From positions 1 to 61,848 of the forward strand of contig NZ_JAIQDW010000023.1 of the NCBI RefSeq assembly GCF_020026925.1: a stretch of 61,848 nucleotides of DNA, read 5' to 3'. This DNA comes from Flavobacterium hibisci. GTDB lineage: Bacteria; Bacteroidota; Bacteroidia; Flavobacteriales; Flavobacteriaceae. Below are positions 52,265 to 61,313 of the stretch, piece by piece (position 1 is the first letter of the stretch; the number at the start of each line of letters is the position of its first letter). Position numbers and translations under genes: made by a program. The notes below the pieces were generated by a model. That model saw only the letters and a program-made list of their open reading frames with translations. It had not been told where the DNA came from and did no database searches.

Positions 52265-53836
52265 ATGTATTTCAAAAAAACTACTTTAACTCCCTGGATA
52301 CGATTAGTTTTTAGTTTTAATTTTTCGTCAGTTCGAGTGTTTTTCGATAGAAAAATGTACCGAGAACAAGAAAAATTAGAATTAAAAACGGTTCTCGATA
52401 CATTTTTTATTCCGTTTCACTTCACAAAAAACACTCGAACTGACGTTTTTAACAAGAGCTCTAGAGTTACCTTTTTATTTTTCCTGATTTTTGCCCTAAA
52501 CAGTCATTCTCAAACCTTGTCTTTAAAAGACGCCATAAAAACCGGGCTTGAAAATTACGGTTCAGTAAGAGCAAAAAACAACTATACGAATGCTTCACGG
52601 GAAAGTCTTAAACAATCCAAACGCGATTATTTACCAAATTTAAACTTATCAGCACAGCAGGATTACGGAACAGTAAACGGACAAAACGGCCCACTCTATG
52701 GCTTTGGAGGTCTGGGTGTAGCTTCATCAGGATTACCGCTTCCGGAACAAAACTGGAACTCTGCCTTTGGAGCACTTTATCTGGTAAACATGAACTGGGA
52801 TTTTTTCACTTTTGGAAAAGCAAAGGAAAAAATCAACCTGTCTAAAATTGACGTTCAGGCCAAAGAAAAAGACCTGAATCAGGAGAAATTCCAGCTGGAA
52901 ATTAAAATCTCAGCCGCCTATCTCAATTTATTGGCAAGCCAAAGATTACTCATTTCACAACAGAAGAATTTAAACCGTGCCGAAGTTTTCAAAAGAACCG
53001 CCGCAGCCAGAGTCAAAAACGGATTACTGGCCGGAGTGGATTCGACATTGGCTACAGCCGAAGTTTCGAAAGCTAAAATGGCACTGAATCTGGCTAAAAA
53101 TTTCGTTAAAGAACAAAACAATAAACTGGTCGATTTAATGGGCGTTGCACCTCAGGATTTTGTCACTGATACCCTTTTTGTTACGCAGATTCCAAAAGAA
53201 CTTATAAAACAAAATAGTGTAACTGATAGCCTTCACCCGTTATTGCAATTGTATAAAACGAGAATTGATTACAGCAACCAGCAGGTCAAATTGTACAAAC
53301 GTTTTTATTATCCTACCATGAGTGCATTTGGTGTGTTGCAAACGCGGGCTTCAGGTTTTGATTCATCGTATGCAACAGATCAGACCGCTTTTAACCGAAA
53401 TTACTGGGATGGCGTAAATCCGGATCGTACCAATTATTTGATTGGCGTTGGAATTACCTGGAACCTGACCACACCGTTCCGAATGAGCAAACAGGTCAGT
53501 GCGCAAAAATTCGTTTCGCAAGGTTTGCAGGAAGAATACAATCAGGCAGACAGGGAACTAAAATCACAATTGAATTTCGCCGAAGATAAAATTAGAATCA
53601 CTCTTGAGAATTATGCTGAAGCGCCAATTCAGGTAAACGCAGCACAAAGGGCATATCTGCAAAAATCGACTTTATACAAAAACGGATTAACAGACCTGAC
53701 CGATTTGACCCAGACGATTTACACGCTGAACCGCGCCGAAATCGACCGTGATATCGTCAACAATAATGTGTGGCAGTCGTATTTGCTAAAAGTAGCCGCA
53801 ACAGGCAATTTTGACTTATTTATAAATGAATTTTAA
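52265..53836 (+). CDS. TolC-family outer membrane efflux protein with repeat-derived N-terminus
   Basis: 523 aa if started at 52265. The recognisable part begins at about residue 68: signal peptide RVTFLFFLIFALNSHSQ, then TLSLKDAIKTGLENYGSVRAK, two OEP repeats with long coiled coils (about 85-290 and 300-520). The first about 60 residues are encoded by a 120-bp palindromic element (52326-52445) plus upstream DNA; no ATG lies between the element and the signal peptide. True start is therefore uncertain: either long N-terminal extension, or a non-ATG start. First gene of an operon with an RND pump (12 bases) and an adaptor. Confidence 0.85.
   Translation: MYFKKTTLTPWIRLVFSFNFSSVRVFFDRKMYREQEKLELKTVLDTFFIPFHFTKNTRTDVFNKSSRVTFLFFLIFALNSHSQTLSLKDAIKTGLENYGSVRAKNNYTNASRESLKQSKRDYLPNLNLSAQQDYGTVNGQNGPLYGFGGLGVASSGLPLPEQNWNSAFGALYLVNMNWDFFTFGKAKEKINLSKIDVQAKEKDLNQEKFQLEIKISAAYLNLLASQRLLISQQKNLNRAEVFKRTAAARVKNGLLAGVDSTLATAEVSKAKMALNLAKNFVKEQNNKLVDLMGVAPQDFVTDTLFVTQIPKELIKQNSVTDSLHPLLQLYKTRIDYSNQQVKLYKRFYYPTMSAFGVLQTRASGFDSSYATDQTAFNRNYWDGVNPDRTNYLIGVGITWNLTTPFRMSKQVSAQKFVSQGLQEEYNQADRELKSQLNFAEDKIRITLENYAEAPIQVNAAQRAYLQKSTLYKNGLTDLTDLTQTIYTLNRAEIDRDIVNNNVWQSYLLKVAATGNFDLFINEF
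52326..52445. repeat. 120-bp palindromic element inside the TolC-like gene
   Basis: Outer arms of 19 bp (CGTCAGTTCGAGTGTTTTT at 52326-52344 and its exact complement at 52427-52445) enclose an inner pair AAAAATGTACCGAGAAC (52351-52367) / 52391-52407 with one mismatch. 120 bp equals 40 codons, so the reading frame stays open through it. Resembles a dispersed flavobacterial palindromic repeat. Confidence 0.88.
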
Positions 53837-53848
53837 TTATAGAGCCTA

Positions 53849-56800
53849 ATGAATTTAATACGTTTTGCACTCCGCAAACCCATCTCTATATTGGTATTGG
53901 TGGCCGGTTTATTTTTCTTCGGAATTGGTGCCATCAAAGACATCAAGGTAGATATTCTTCCGAAAATGAATTTGCCTGTAATTTATATTGCGCATCCTTT
54001 TGGAGGATATACTCCGGATCAGATGGAGGCTTATTTTGCTAAAAATTACGTAAACATCCTCCCTTTTGCCAATGGTATAAAATCGGTAGAAACCAAGAAT
54101 ATCCAGGGGTTGATGATTATGAAATTAACCTATTACGAAAATACCAACATGGCGCAGGCAGCTGCCGAATTAGGAGCGCTTTCGAACCGAATTCAGGCGG
54201 CTTTTCCTCCGGGAACACAACCTCCGTTTATCATTCGTTTTGATGCTTCTTCCCTGCCGATTGGGCAATTGGTTTTGAGCAGTAAAATACGTTCTAACAA
54301 CGAATTACAGGATTTGGCGAACGTTTATGTACGTGCGTCGTTTACTTCGATTCCGGGTTTATTATCTCCGGCTCCCTTTGGCGGAAGCCCAAGAACAGTA
54401 GAGGTTAATGTAGATCCTGATTTATTGCGTTCACACAATATGACGCCCGATCAGATTGTGGAAGCGATTCGTATCAACAACCAGACAGCGCCATCAGGAA
54501 ACGTGAGAATTGGCGATATCAATTACATTTCGCCAACCAATAATACGATTAAAGAAATTAAGGATTTTGAACAGATTCCGTTATTTAAAGGCGGTGTTCA
54601 AAACCTGAAATTAGGCGATGTTGCCACTGTAAAAGACGGTGCCGATGTGACCAACGGATATGCTTTGGTTAATGGAAAACGTTCGGTTTATATCAGTATT
54701 GCAAAGGCCGGAGACGCTTCGACCTGGGATGTGGTTCAGAAATTAAAGTCGGAATTGCCTAAAATTCAGAGCACACTTCCTGAAGATGTACAATTATCAT
54801 ACGAATTTGACCAGTCGGTTTATGTAATCAACTCCGTTAAAAGTTTGATTACCGAGGGAATCATCGGAGCGGTTTTAACCGGATTAATGGTTTTATTATT
54901 CTTAGGTGATAGACGTGCAGCGTTAATCGTAATCCTGACGATTCCAATTTCGATTATTTCGGGCGTTTTATTCCTGAAATTATTCGGACAGACCATCAAT
55001 TTAATGTCCTTAAGCGGACTGGCGCTGGCGATTGGAATTCTGGTAGATGAAAGTACGGTTACGATCGAAAATATTCACCAGCATCTCGATATGGGCAAGC
55101 CAAAAGCACTCGCGATTTGGGATGCCTGTCAGGAAATTGCTTTGCCAAAATTATTGATTCTGCTTTGTATTCTGGCGGTTTTTGCACCTGCCTTTACGAT
55201 GGTCGGAATTCCGGGAGCTTTGTTTTTGCCGTTGGCTTTGGCGATTGGATTCTCAATGGTGATTTCGTTTTTATTGTCTCAGACTTTTGTTCCTGTAATG
55301 GCGAACTGGCTGATGAAAGCCCATCCAAAACACGAACATACAGCGGAAATCACAGATGATGAAGCCGAATTCAACGCATGCGGATTAACCCCGGAATCTG
55401 AAAAACAATTAATTACTCAGAAAAAAGAGTATGTTGAAAGAACGGATACGGATGGAAACGGAAAAATAAGTGCTTTTGAGCGCTTCAGAATGCGTTTTAT
55501 GCGAACTCTTGAACAATTGTTTCCATACAAAAAAGCGGCTGCTTTAACCTATTTGATTGTAGCTACGACACTTGCCGTTCTTTTTATTTCGTTCATCGGA
55601 AAAGACGTTTTCCCGAAAGTAAATTCAAGCCAGTTTCAGCTGAGAATGCGTGCTCCCGATGGAACCCGTCTGGAACGTACCGAAGAAAAAGCCATTTTGG
55701 TGCTGAAAGAACTGAAGAAAATGGTCGGCAATGAACATATAGGAATATCTTCGATATATGTGGGCCAGCACCCATCGTTGTTCTCCATCAACCCGATTTA
55801 TTTGTTTATGGCGGGTTCGCATGAAGCTGTTTTTCAGGTGAGTTTAAAAGAATATCATGCCGATATGGATGATTTTAAAGATGAGTTCCGGGCGAGAATC
55901 AAAAAGGTGCTGCCTGATGTAAAACTCACTTTTGAGCCAATCGAATTAACGGACAAAGTTTTGAGTCAGGGCTCTCCTACTCCAATCGAAATCCGAATTG
56001 CGGGTAAAGACAAAAAACGAAATGAAACCTACGCGAATCAAATCGTTGAAAAATTACAGAAAATAGACTATTTCCGTGATGTGCAGATCGGTCAGCCGAT
56101 TCATTACCCGGCAATGAACATCGATATTGACAGGACCCGTGCTGCCGAACTGGGCGTGGACATGAATGATATTTCACGTTCGCTGATTGCTTCGACTTCA
56201 TCATCCCGATATACCGAAAAAAATACGTGGATCGACGAACGAACCGGTTTATCTGTAAACGTTCAGGTTCAGGTTCCGTTAAACCAAATGAAAAGCAAAA
56301 CCGATATCGGTGAAATTCCGGTATTGAAAAATTCGCTTCGTCCTGTTTTAAGTGACGTTGCAAAAATTACACCCGGCTTTGTGAGCGGTGAAAATGACAA
56401 TTTAGGGGCAATGCCATACATTACAGTTACAGCAAACATCAATCAGATCGATTTGGGGACGGCAGCGAAAGATGTTAATGCAACAATTAGTTCATTAGGC
56501 GAATTACCACGTGGCTTGTTTGTCACGCCAATTGGACTGAGTAAAGTATTGGAGGAAACATTAAGTAGTTTACAAGTAGGGTTATTGGTTGCTATTTTTG
56601 TAATCTTCTTAATGTTAGCCGCTAATTTCCAGTCATTCAAGGTTTCGCTGGTCATTTTAACCACAGTTCCGGCGGTAGTTTTGGGAGCGTTGTTGATGCT
56701 GACTATCACAGGTTCAACCCTGAATTTACAATCGTATATGGGAATTATCATGTCGGTTGGGGTTTCGATTGCGAATGCCGTTTTGCTGGTCACGAATGCC

Positions 56801-57142
56801 GAACAGCTGCGAAAAATAAACGGAAATGCTTTAGAATCTGCTCGTGAAGCTGCGGCACTGCGTCTTCGTCCGATCATCATGACTTCGGTGGCGATGATTG
56901 CGGGAATGTTACCTATGGCAATTGGTCACGGCGAAGGAGGCGATCAGGTTTCTCCGTTGGGAAGAGCCGTAATTGGGGGATTATTGTTTTCGACCTTTGC
57001 TGTATTATTAATTTTACCGTTGATTTTCGCCTGGGCGCAGGAACATACCACAACACAATCTGTTTCTTTAGATCCCGAAGACGAAGAAAGCATTCATTAT
57101 ATCTCATCAATAAATAAGTCTAAAGTGAAGAGTGAAAAATAA
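53849..57142 (+). CDS. RND-family efflux pump (AcrB/MexF/CzcA type) with EF-hand loop
   Basis: 1097 aa. N-terminal LRKPISILVLVAGLFFFGIGAI TM helix, then two large periplasmic regions and two six-helix blocks; TM4 carries the proton-relay acidic pair in AIGILVDEST. The central cytosolic loop (about 490-570) holds a canonical calcium-binding EF-hand loop at 533-544: DTDGNGKISAFE, with Asp at 1, 3, Asn at 5 and Glu at 12. Drug or small-molecule export powered by protons. Operon with TolC and adaptor; LytTR pair divergent. Confidence 0.95.
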   Translation: MNLIRFALRKPISILVLVAGLFFFGIGAIKDIKVDILPKMNLPVIYIAHPFGGYTPDQMEAYFAKNYVNILPFANGIKSVETKNIQGLMIMKLTYYENTNMAQAAAELGALSNRIQAAFPPGTQPPFIIRFDASSLPIGQLVLSSKIRSNNELQDLANVYVRASFTSIPGLLSPAPFGGSPRTVEVNVDPDLLRSHNMTPDQIVEAIRINNQTAPSGNVRIGDINYISPTNNTIKEIKDFEQIPLFKGGVQNLKLGDVATVKDGADVTNGYALVNGKRSVYISIAKAGDASTWDVVQKLKSELPKIQSTLPEDVQLSYEFDQSVYVINSVKSLITEGIIGAVLTGLMVLLFLGDRRAALIVILTIPISIISGVLFLKLFGQTINLMSLSGLALAIGILVDESTVTIENIHQHLDMGKPKALAIWDACQEIALPKLLILLCILAVFAPAFTMVGIPGALFLPLALAIGFSMVISFLLSQTFVPVMANWLMKAHPKHEHTAEITDDEAEFNACGLTPESEKQLITQKKEYVERTDTDGNGKISAFERFRMRFMRTLEQLFPYKKAAALTYLIVATTLAVLFISFIGKDVFPKVNSSQFQLRMRAPDGTRLERTEEKAILVLKELKKMVGNEHIGISSIYVGQHPSLFSINPIYLFMAGSHEAVFQVSLKEYHADMDDFKDEFRARIKKVLPDVKLTFEPIELTDKVLSQGSPTPIEIRIAGKDKKRNETYANQIVEKLQKIDYFRDVQIGQPIHYPAMNIDIDRTRAAELGVDMNDISRSLIASTSSSRYTEKNTWIDERTGLSVNVQVQVPLNQMKSKTDIGEIPVLKNSLRPVLSDVAKITPGFVSGENDNLGAMPYITVTANINQIDLGTAAKDVNATISSLGELPRGLFVTPIGLSKVLEETLSSLQVGLLVAIFVIFLMLAANFQSFKVSLVILTTVPAVVLGALLMLTITGSTLNLQSYMGIIMSVGVSIANAVLLVTNAEQLRKINGNALESAREAAALRLRPIIMTSVAMIAGMLPMAIGHGEGGDQVSPLGRAVIGGLLFSTFAVLLILPLIFAWAQEHTTTQSVSLDPEDEESIHYISSINKSKVKSEK

Positions 57143-57261
57143 AAAGTAAAAAGTTATAAAGTCGAAAGTCACTTGGTGGTGCAACAACTTCGACAGATTT
57201 TTATCCTTTCCGCCTATTTATTAAATAAGACATTATATCATATTTTATATAAAATCATAAA

Positions 57262-58341
57262 ATGAAGACTAAAATACTCCAACCAACCGCGCTGTTTTTT
57301 GCAGCATTATTTTTCCTGAACAGCTGTAATTCTAAAAAGGAAGAAGTTGTTACGGCAGCAATCGAACCGAAAACGGAAACCTTTCTTCTGGAAAAAGAAA
57401 AACTGACTACCGAATTGCGTTTACCGGCCGAATTAACCGGTTTTCAACAAGTGGATTTGTATGCCAAAGTAAGCAGTTTTGTAAAATTGCTAAAAGTAGA
57501 TATCGGTTCAAAAGTAACCAAAGGACAGCTTTTGATCGTTCTGGAAGCACCGGAAATCAGTTCACAACTGGCAGCAGCCGAATCAAGATTAAAATCGATG
57601 GAAGCGATTTATGCGACCAGCAAAAGCACTTACAACCGTTTGTACGAAACAAGCAAAGTCGAAGGAACAATTTCTAAAAACGATCTGGAAATGGCAAGTG
57701 GAAAGAAAAATTCGGATTACGCACAATATCAGGCAGCGGTTGCAGCTCATAAAGAGGTAAAAATCATGAGAGGTTATCTTGAAATCCGTGCGCCTTTTGA
57801 TGGTGTCGTGGCAGCAAGAAACGTGAATTTAGGAACCTTTGTTGGTCCTAGTTCAAGTTCGCCATTATTGACGATTCAGCAGCAAAACAAATTGCGTCTG
57901 GCGGTTTCAGTTCCCGAATTGTACACCGGATATTTACACAACGGCGACGAAATGAGTTTTAACGTAAAATCATTGCCGGAAACTTTTAAAGCGACAATCA
58001 CGAGAATGTCAGGCGCTTTAGATTTGAAACTGCGTTCTGAAAGAGTCGAAATGGACGTTCACAACACCAAAGGAAATTTATTACCCGGAATGGTAGCCGA
58101 AGTGCTATTGCCGCTTAACGCAAAAGACAGCACATTTGTAGTGCCAAAATCGGCTTTGGTGAGTTCTGCCGAAGGTTTGTTTGTGATCAAAGTACTGAAC
58201 CACAAAGCCACAAGAGTCGATGTAAAAAAAGGAAGGGAAATCGAAGATAAAATCGAAATATTCGGTGATTTGAACCGCAAAGACCGACTGATAAAAATCG
58301 CCAGCGAAGAAATAAAACAAGGCGATATCATAAACGAATAA
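57262..58341 (+). CDS. RND efflux periplasmic adaptor (lipoprotein)
   Basis: 359 aa. Lipobox ends FLNSC (Cys22), so membrane-anchored. Then HlyD-type biotinyl-lipoyl region (LRLPAELTGFQQVDLYAKVSSFVKLLKVDIGSKVTKGQLLIVLE), a coiled-coil hairpin (about 95-160), a second lipoyl half (GYLEIRAPFDGVVAARNVNLGTFVG), a beta-barrel and C-terminal domain. Third gene of the operon, 119 bases after the RND pump; a hairpin terminator follows. Confidence 0.95.
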   Translation: MKTKILQPTALFFAALFFLNSCNSKKEEVVTAAIEPKTETFLLEKEKLTTELRLPAELTGFQQVDLYAKVSSFVKLLKVDIGSKVTKGQLLIVLEAPEISSQLAAAESRLKSMEAIYATSKSTYNRLYETSKVEGTISKNDLEMASGKKNSDYAQYQAAVAAHKEVKIMRGYLEIRAPFDGVVAARNVNLGTFVGPSSSSPLLTIQQQNKLRLAVSVPELYTGYLHNGDEMSFNVKSLPETFKATITRMSGALDLKLRSERVEMDVHNTKGNLLPGMVAEVLLPLNAKDSTFVVPKSALVSSAEGLFVIKVLNHKATRVDVKKGREIEDKIEIFGDLNRKDRLIKIASEEIKQGDIINE

Positions 58342-58377
58342 CCTGTAGTACGCTTTAATTAATTATTGATTTGTTTG

Positions 58378-58417
58378 AAAGTGCTGTAAGACTTAGGTTT
58401 TATGGCACTTTTTTTAT
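58378..58417 (+). terminator. Terminator of the efflux operon
   Basis: AAAGTGC pairs with GCACTTT around about 20 nt, then T8. Confidence 0.7.
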
Positions 58418-58423
58418 TTTGAG

Positions 58424-58498
58424 AGCTGATTCCTGCTATCCGCTATATCTTTTCCTGGCTAAAGAAGCCAGAAAAAGGATGCCGCTGCTATCAGGGCT
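58424..58498 (-). repeat. REP-like palindromic element, copy 4 (opposite orientation)
   Basis: Reverse complement of the other copies: AGCTGATTCCTGCTATCCGC to AGGATGCCGCTGCTATCAGG. The inner stem is CTTTTCCTGGCT with AGCCAGAAAAAG, one mismatch. Confidence 0.9.
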
Positions 58499-58724
58499 AG
58501 TCATTTTGTAATTTAACAACTGGTATGTAATTTGAAGCCGTCCTCAATAAAATGTGCTAATAATTTATAAAAGTTTTTCCTATATTAGCAAAAATAAATA
58601 ATATACAACTTATGGTACAGAGCCAACATAAATAGCTTATTGAAGCAATTTTATGACATAAATAATTAATTTGTGTGCAATGCAAAACAGGATTGTAGAA
58701 ATTACAAATAATGAAATTTAAATA
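58499..58724. other. Intergenic before ParB-Mrr genes
   Basis: AT-rich and no good gene. Many in-frame stops; tracts such as CATAAATAATTAATTTG. Probably the promoter of the ParB-like gene, but no certain -7 box. Confidence 0.5.
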
Positions 58725-59810
58725 ATGGAAAAAAGAATAGAATTTACCAGTAAGACTGTAAAATTTGAACAGTTGTTTTTGGACCCAAACAATTTAAGAT
58801 TTAAAAACTTTGATAGTTCATCTAAGCTTGTTCCTCTGGCAAGAATAAAAGATGAAAGTGTTCAAAAGACAACTTTAGGTAAGTTAAAAGATGATGAATT
58901 TCAAATTAAAGCTCTTAGAGATAGTATTCTTGAAGTTGGCTTTTTACCTATGGATAGGATTGTCGTGGCTGAACTAGATGAAAATTCATATTTGGTTATT
59001 GAAGGAAATAGACGAGTTGCAGCATTAAAGTGGATAGAAGAATTAATCAACGAGGGAATCGCCGAAAAAGAAGTTAAAGATACTTTTGCCGAAATTCCAG
59101 TAAACATAATTAATAAAGAATCCGATACAGAAAGTAACAGATTAAAGATTCAAGGAATAAGACACATATCAGAAATAAGACCCTGGGGAACGTATCAAAA
59201 AGCCGTTCTAATAAAATCTATGATTGAGGGTGAAAAACTAACACCTCAAGAAGTTGCCAATGCTATAGGATACAGGACTCAAGAAGTTAACCGAATATAT
59301 AGAGGGTATAAACTTCTTGAGCAAATGCAAAATGATCCAGACTATAGTGAGTATGCAAAACCCGATTTAATTACCTATTTTTATGAGGCAGTTGGTCGTG
59401 CTCCATTAAAATCTTTTTTTGATTACAACGATACAACGTATGAATTTGAGAACGAAGATAATTTTAAACTCTTCTATAAATGGATAATTAAAGATCCTGA
59501 TAATGGAAACATTCAGAAAATATCTTCTTCAACAAATGTTAGAGATTTGACTAAAATTGTTGCAAATGCTGAAGCATTGAGTTCTTTCAAAGAAGATTCT
59601 ACAAGTTTAGAAGGCGCACTAGCTATAGTCATCAAATATTCAAGTTTTGATTGGAAAAAAGAAATTAATCAAGCAATTGAAGCTTTGAAAAAATTACCAA
59701 CTGATGAATTAGAAAATTTCAAAGAAGCAGATATAACTTTACTAACAGGATTAAAAGAAATTATCGAAAAGCGTATTAGCCTATATGACAAGATCTCAAG
59801 TATTAAATAA
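58725..59810 (+). CDS. ParB/Srx-fold protein with HTH (restriction partner)
   Basis: 361 aa. The ParB N-terminal fold is visible: ALRDSILEVGFLPMDRIVV and the phosphate-binding EGNRRVAAL (93-101), equal to the GERRxxA box. The RHISEIRPWGTYQKAVLI and LTPQEVANAIGYRTQEVNRI (about 172-191) regions match the ParB/KorB helix-turn-helix. The C-terminal third is unique and helical. The stop overlaps the start of the Mrr-type gene by 26 bases. No plasmid replication or parA gene is nearby, so a non-partition role is likely. Confidence 0.82.
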   Translation: MEKRIEFTSKTVKFEQLFLDPNNLRFKNFDSSSKLVPLARIKDESVQKTTLGKLKDDEFQIKALRDSILEVGFLPMDRIVVAELDENSYLVIEGNRRVAALKWIEELINEGIAEKEVKDTFAEIPVNIINKESDTESNRLKIQGIRHISEIRPWGTYQKAVLIKSMIEGEKLTPQEVANAIGYRTQEVNRIYRGYKLLEQMQNDPDYSEYAKPDLITYFYEAVGRAPLKSFFDYNDTTYEFENEDNFKLFYKWIIKDPDNGNIQKISSSTNVRDLTKIVANAEALSSFKEDSTSLEGALAIVIKYSSFDWKKEINQAIEALKKLPTDELENFKEADITLLTGLKEIIEKRISLYDKISSIK

Positions 59811-60648
59811 ATACGCAAAAGAGCTGTATTTCGAAATATTAGTCTCATTTAAGCCAACTTTTAAATCATTAAACTTAAATGATGAAGTTGAAAGATATGC
59901 TATAAAAAAATCTTTAACTTTAAGTCCTGAAGAACAAAAAAAAGTATTAAAGCAAACTAAGAAAAATTTAAAAAATTATATTGAAAGTAGAACCCAAAAG
60001 GGTTCTTTTTCAAAGTTTAACTTTTCAGTTAGTGATGATGACTTTATTGTGGGCATAGCTAATACAAAGAAAGAATTTGAAGTATTCCCAGATTTTCTTA
60101 GATATATGATTAATATGAATGATAATGATTTTGAGAAATTTTCCTCAAAATATATTCAATTACATTTTTGTGACTTTGGTTTTGCAACCAGAAAGTCAAG
60201 TGATGGTGGTATAGATTTTATTGGTTCAGGAACATTCAAAAGACTTGTTAATATTGCTGATAAACCAGTAGATTTAAAAAATAAAAATTTATCATTTCGT
60301 ATGGTTGGACAATCTAAAAGATACAAACCGGAAAATTCTATTGGTCCAAAAGAAATAAGAGAATTTTTAGGTAGCGTGAGAATTCTACAAGAAGCACTTC
60401 ATCCAAACAAGGAAAGTGCGTGGCTAGGACAAACTGATGTACTAAATAAAATAAAACTTGCAGAACCTTTTATTTATACATTTTTAACTACTTCTTATTA
60501 TTCTGATGATGCAGTTGATTTAGCAAATAAACTAGGGATATATATTTATGATATTGATGATATGATTTTTGATTTGATAGAACATAAAGTTGGAATAAAA
60601 TCTAATAAATTTAATGTTATTGATTTTGAAAAATGGTGTAGAAATTAA
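59785..60648 (+). CDS. Mrr-family restriction endonuclease
   Basis: 287 aa. N-terminal helical region (1-80). The Mrr_cat nuclease: helix Glu117 in DFEKFSSKYI, GGID with Asp144 in SSDGGIDFIG, and the GQSKRYK core (Gln176-x-Lys178), then FLGSVRI and TTSYYSDDAVDLANKLGIYIYDIDDM, the usual Mrr ending. The Q-x-K variant is standard for Mrr. Mrr enzymes cut DNA with modified bases. Overlaps the ParB-like gene by 26 bases, so translationally coupled; together they are a candidate defence pair. Confidence 0.9.
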   Translation: MTRSQVLNKYAKELYFEILVSFKPTFKSLNLNDEVERYAIKKSLTLSPEEQKKVLKQTKKNLKNYIESRTQKGSFSKFNFSVSDDDFIVGIANTKKEFEVFPDFLRYMINMNDNDFEKFSSKYIQLHFCDFGFATRKSSDGGIDFIGSGTFKRLVNIADKPVDLKNKNLSFRMVGQSKRYKPENSIGPKEIREFLGSVRILQEALHPNKESAWLGQTDVLNKIKLAEPFIYTFLTTSYYSDDAVDLANKLGIYIYDIDDMIFDLIEHKVGIKSNKFNVIDFEKWCRN

Positions 60649-60827
60649 CCCCCGCTCCCGCACGAATCCTTTCGTGTGGCTTTTGAACCCCGATTGAGCA
60701 AAATTTTATTCTATTCTAAAAAGAGGAAACTCTATATCAGATATGATATTAATACTGAATATTTTTTTACCTTTGAAATTAAGACTTTTTAATGCAAATG
60801 GCTTTGAGCCTTCAGAAAATTGATACT
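60649..60827. other. Intergenic with short hairpin
   Basis: Just after the Mrr stop a C-rich tract and the hairpin CACGAA-TCCT-TTCGTG (about 60662-60677), possibly a weak terminator or a dispersed repeat; otherwise the promoter region of the XRE gene. Confidence 0.5.
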
Positions 60828-61238
60828 ATGGAACAAAAAATACATCAGGGAAGAAATGTAAAACGATTCAGAGAAATGTTGGGCATCAAACAAGAGGCAT
60901 TGGCTTTTGATTTGGGTAACGACTGGAATCAGAAGAAAATTTCTTTGTTGGAGCAAAAAGATCTAATTGAAGATGATATGCTCAGACAAATCTCAAATGC
61001 ATTGAAAATTCCTGTTGAAGCATTCCAGAATTTTGATGAGGAGCAAGCGGTAAATATTATATCTAATACTTTTACAAATCACGACAGTTCAACAGGAATA
61101 GCTTATAATTTTCACCCAACTTTTAATCCAATAGATAAAGTCATTCAACTTTATGATGAAAAAATTGCTCTTTACGAACGTATGCTGAAAGAAAAAGAAG
61201 AGATGATGGCTAAGCTGGAAAAGCTTATTAACAAATAG
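60828..61238 (+). CDS. XRE-family HTH regulator
   Basis: 136 aa from ATG at 60828 (MEQKIHQGRNVKRF); an earlier ATG at 60792 in frame is possible. HTH_3 domain: RNVKRFREMLGIKQEALAFDLG, then the second half of the fold with NQKKISLLEQK (about 11-65), followed by a linker and a C-terminal coiled coil (KVIQLYDEKIALYERMLKEK). Such proteins in flavobacteria are common orphan regulators. It may or may not control the ParB-Mrr pair, as 180 bases with a hairpin separate them. Confidence 0.88.
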   Translation: MEQKIHQGRNVKRFREMLGIKQEALAFDLGNDWNQKKISLLEQKDLIEDDMLRQISNALKIPVEAFQNFDEEQAVNIISNTFTNHDSSTGIAYNFHPTFNPIDKVIQLYDEKIALYERMLKEKEEMMAKLEKLINK

Positions 61239-61278
61239 AAAATAGAAGTAATTTGAAAGTATTACTTTTTCATAGGAT

Positions 61279-61309
61279 AAAAGGCTCAACCGTTTAGTTG
61301 AGCTTTTTT
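61279..61309 (+). terminator. Terminator of XRE gene
   Basis: AAAGGCTCAAC pairs with GTTGAGCTTTT around a 6-nt loop, T-rich end. Confidence 0.88.
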
Positions 61310-61313
61310 AATG

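Noticed and set aside
58725..59810. Plasmid or chromosome partition ParB
   Set aside because: No ParA gene or parS-like repeats adjacent, and the C-terminal domain is not that of partition ParB.
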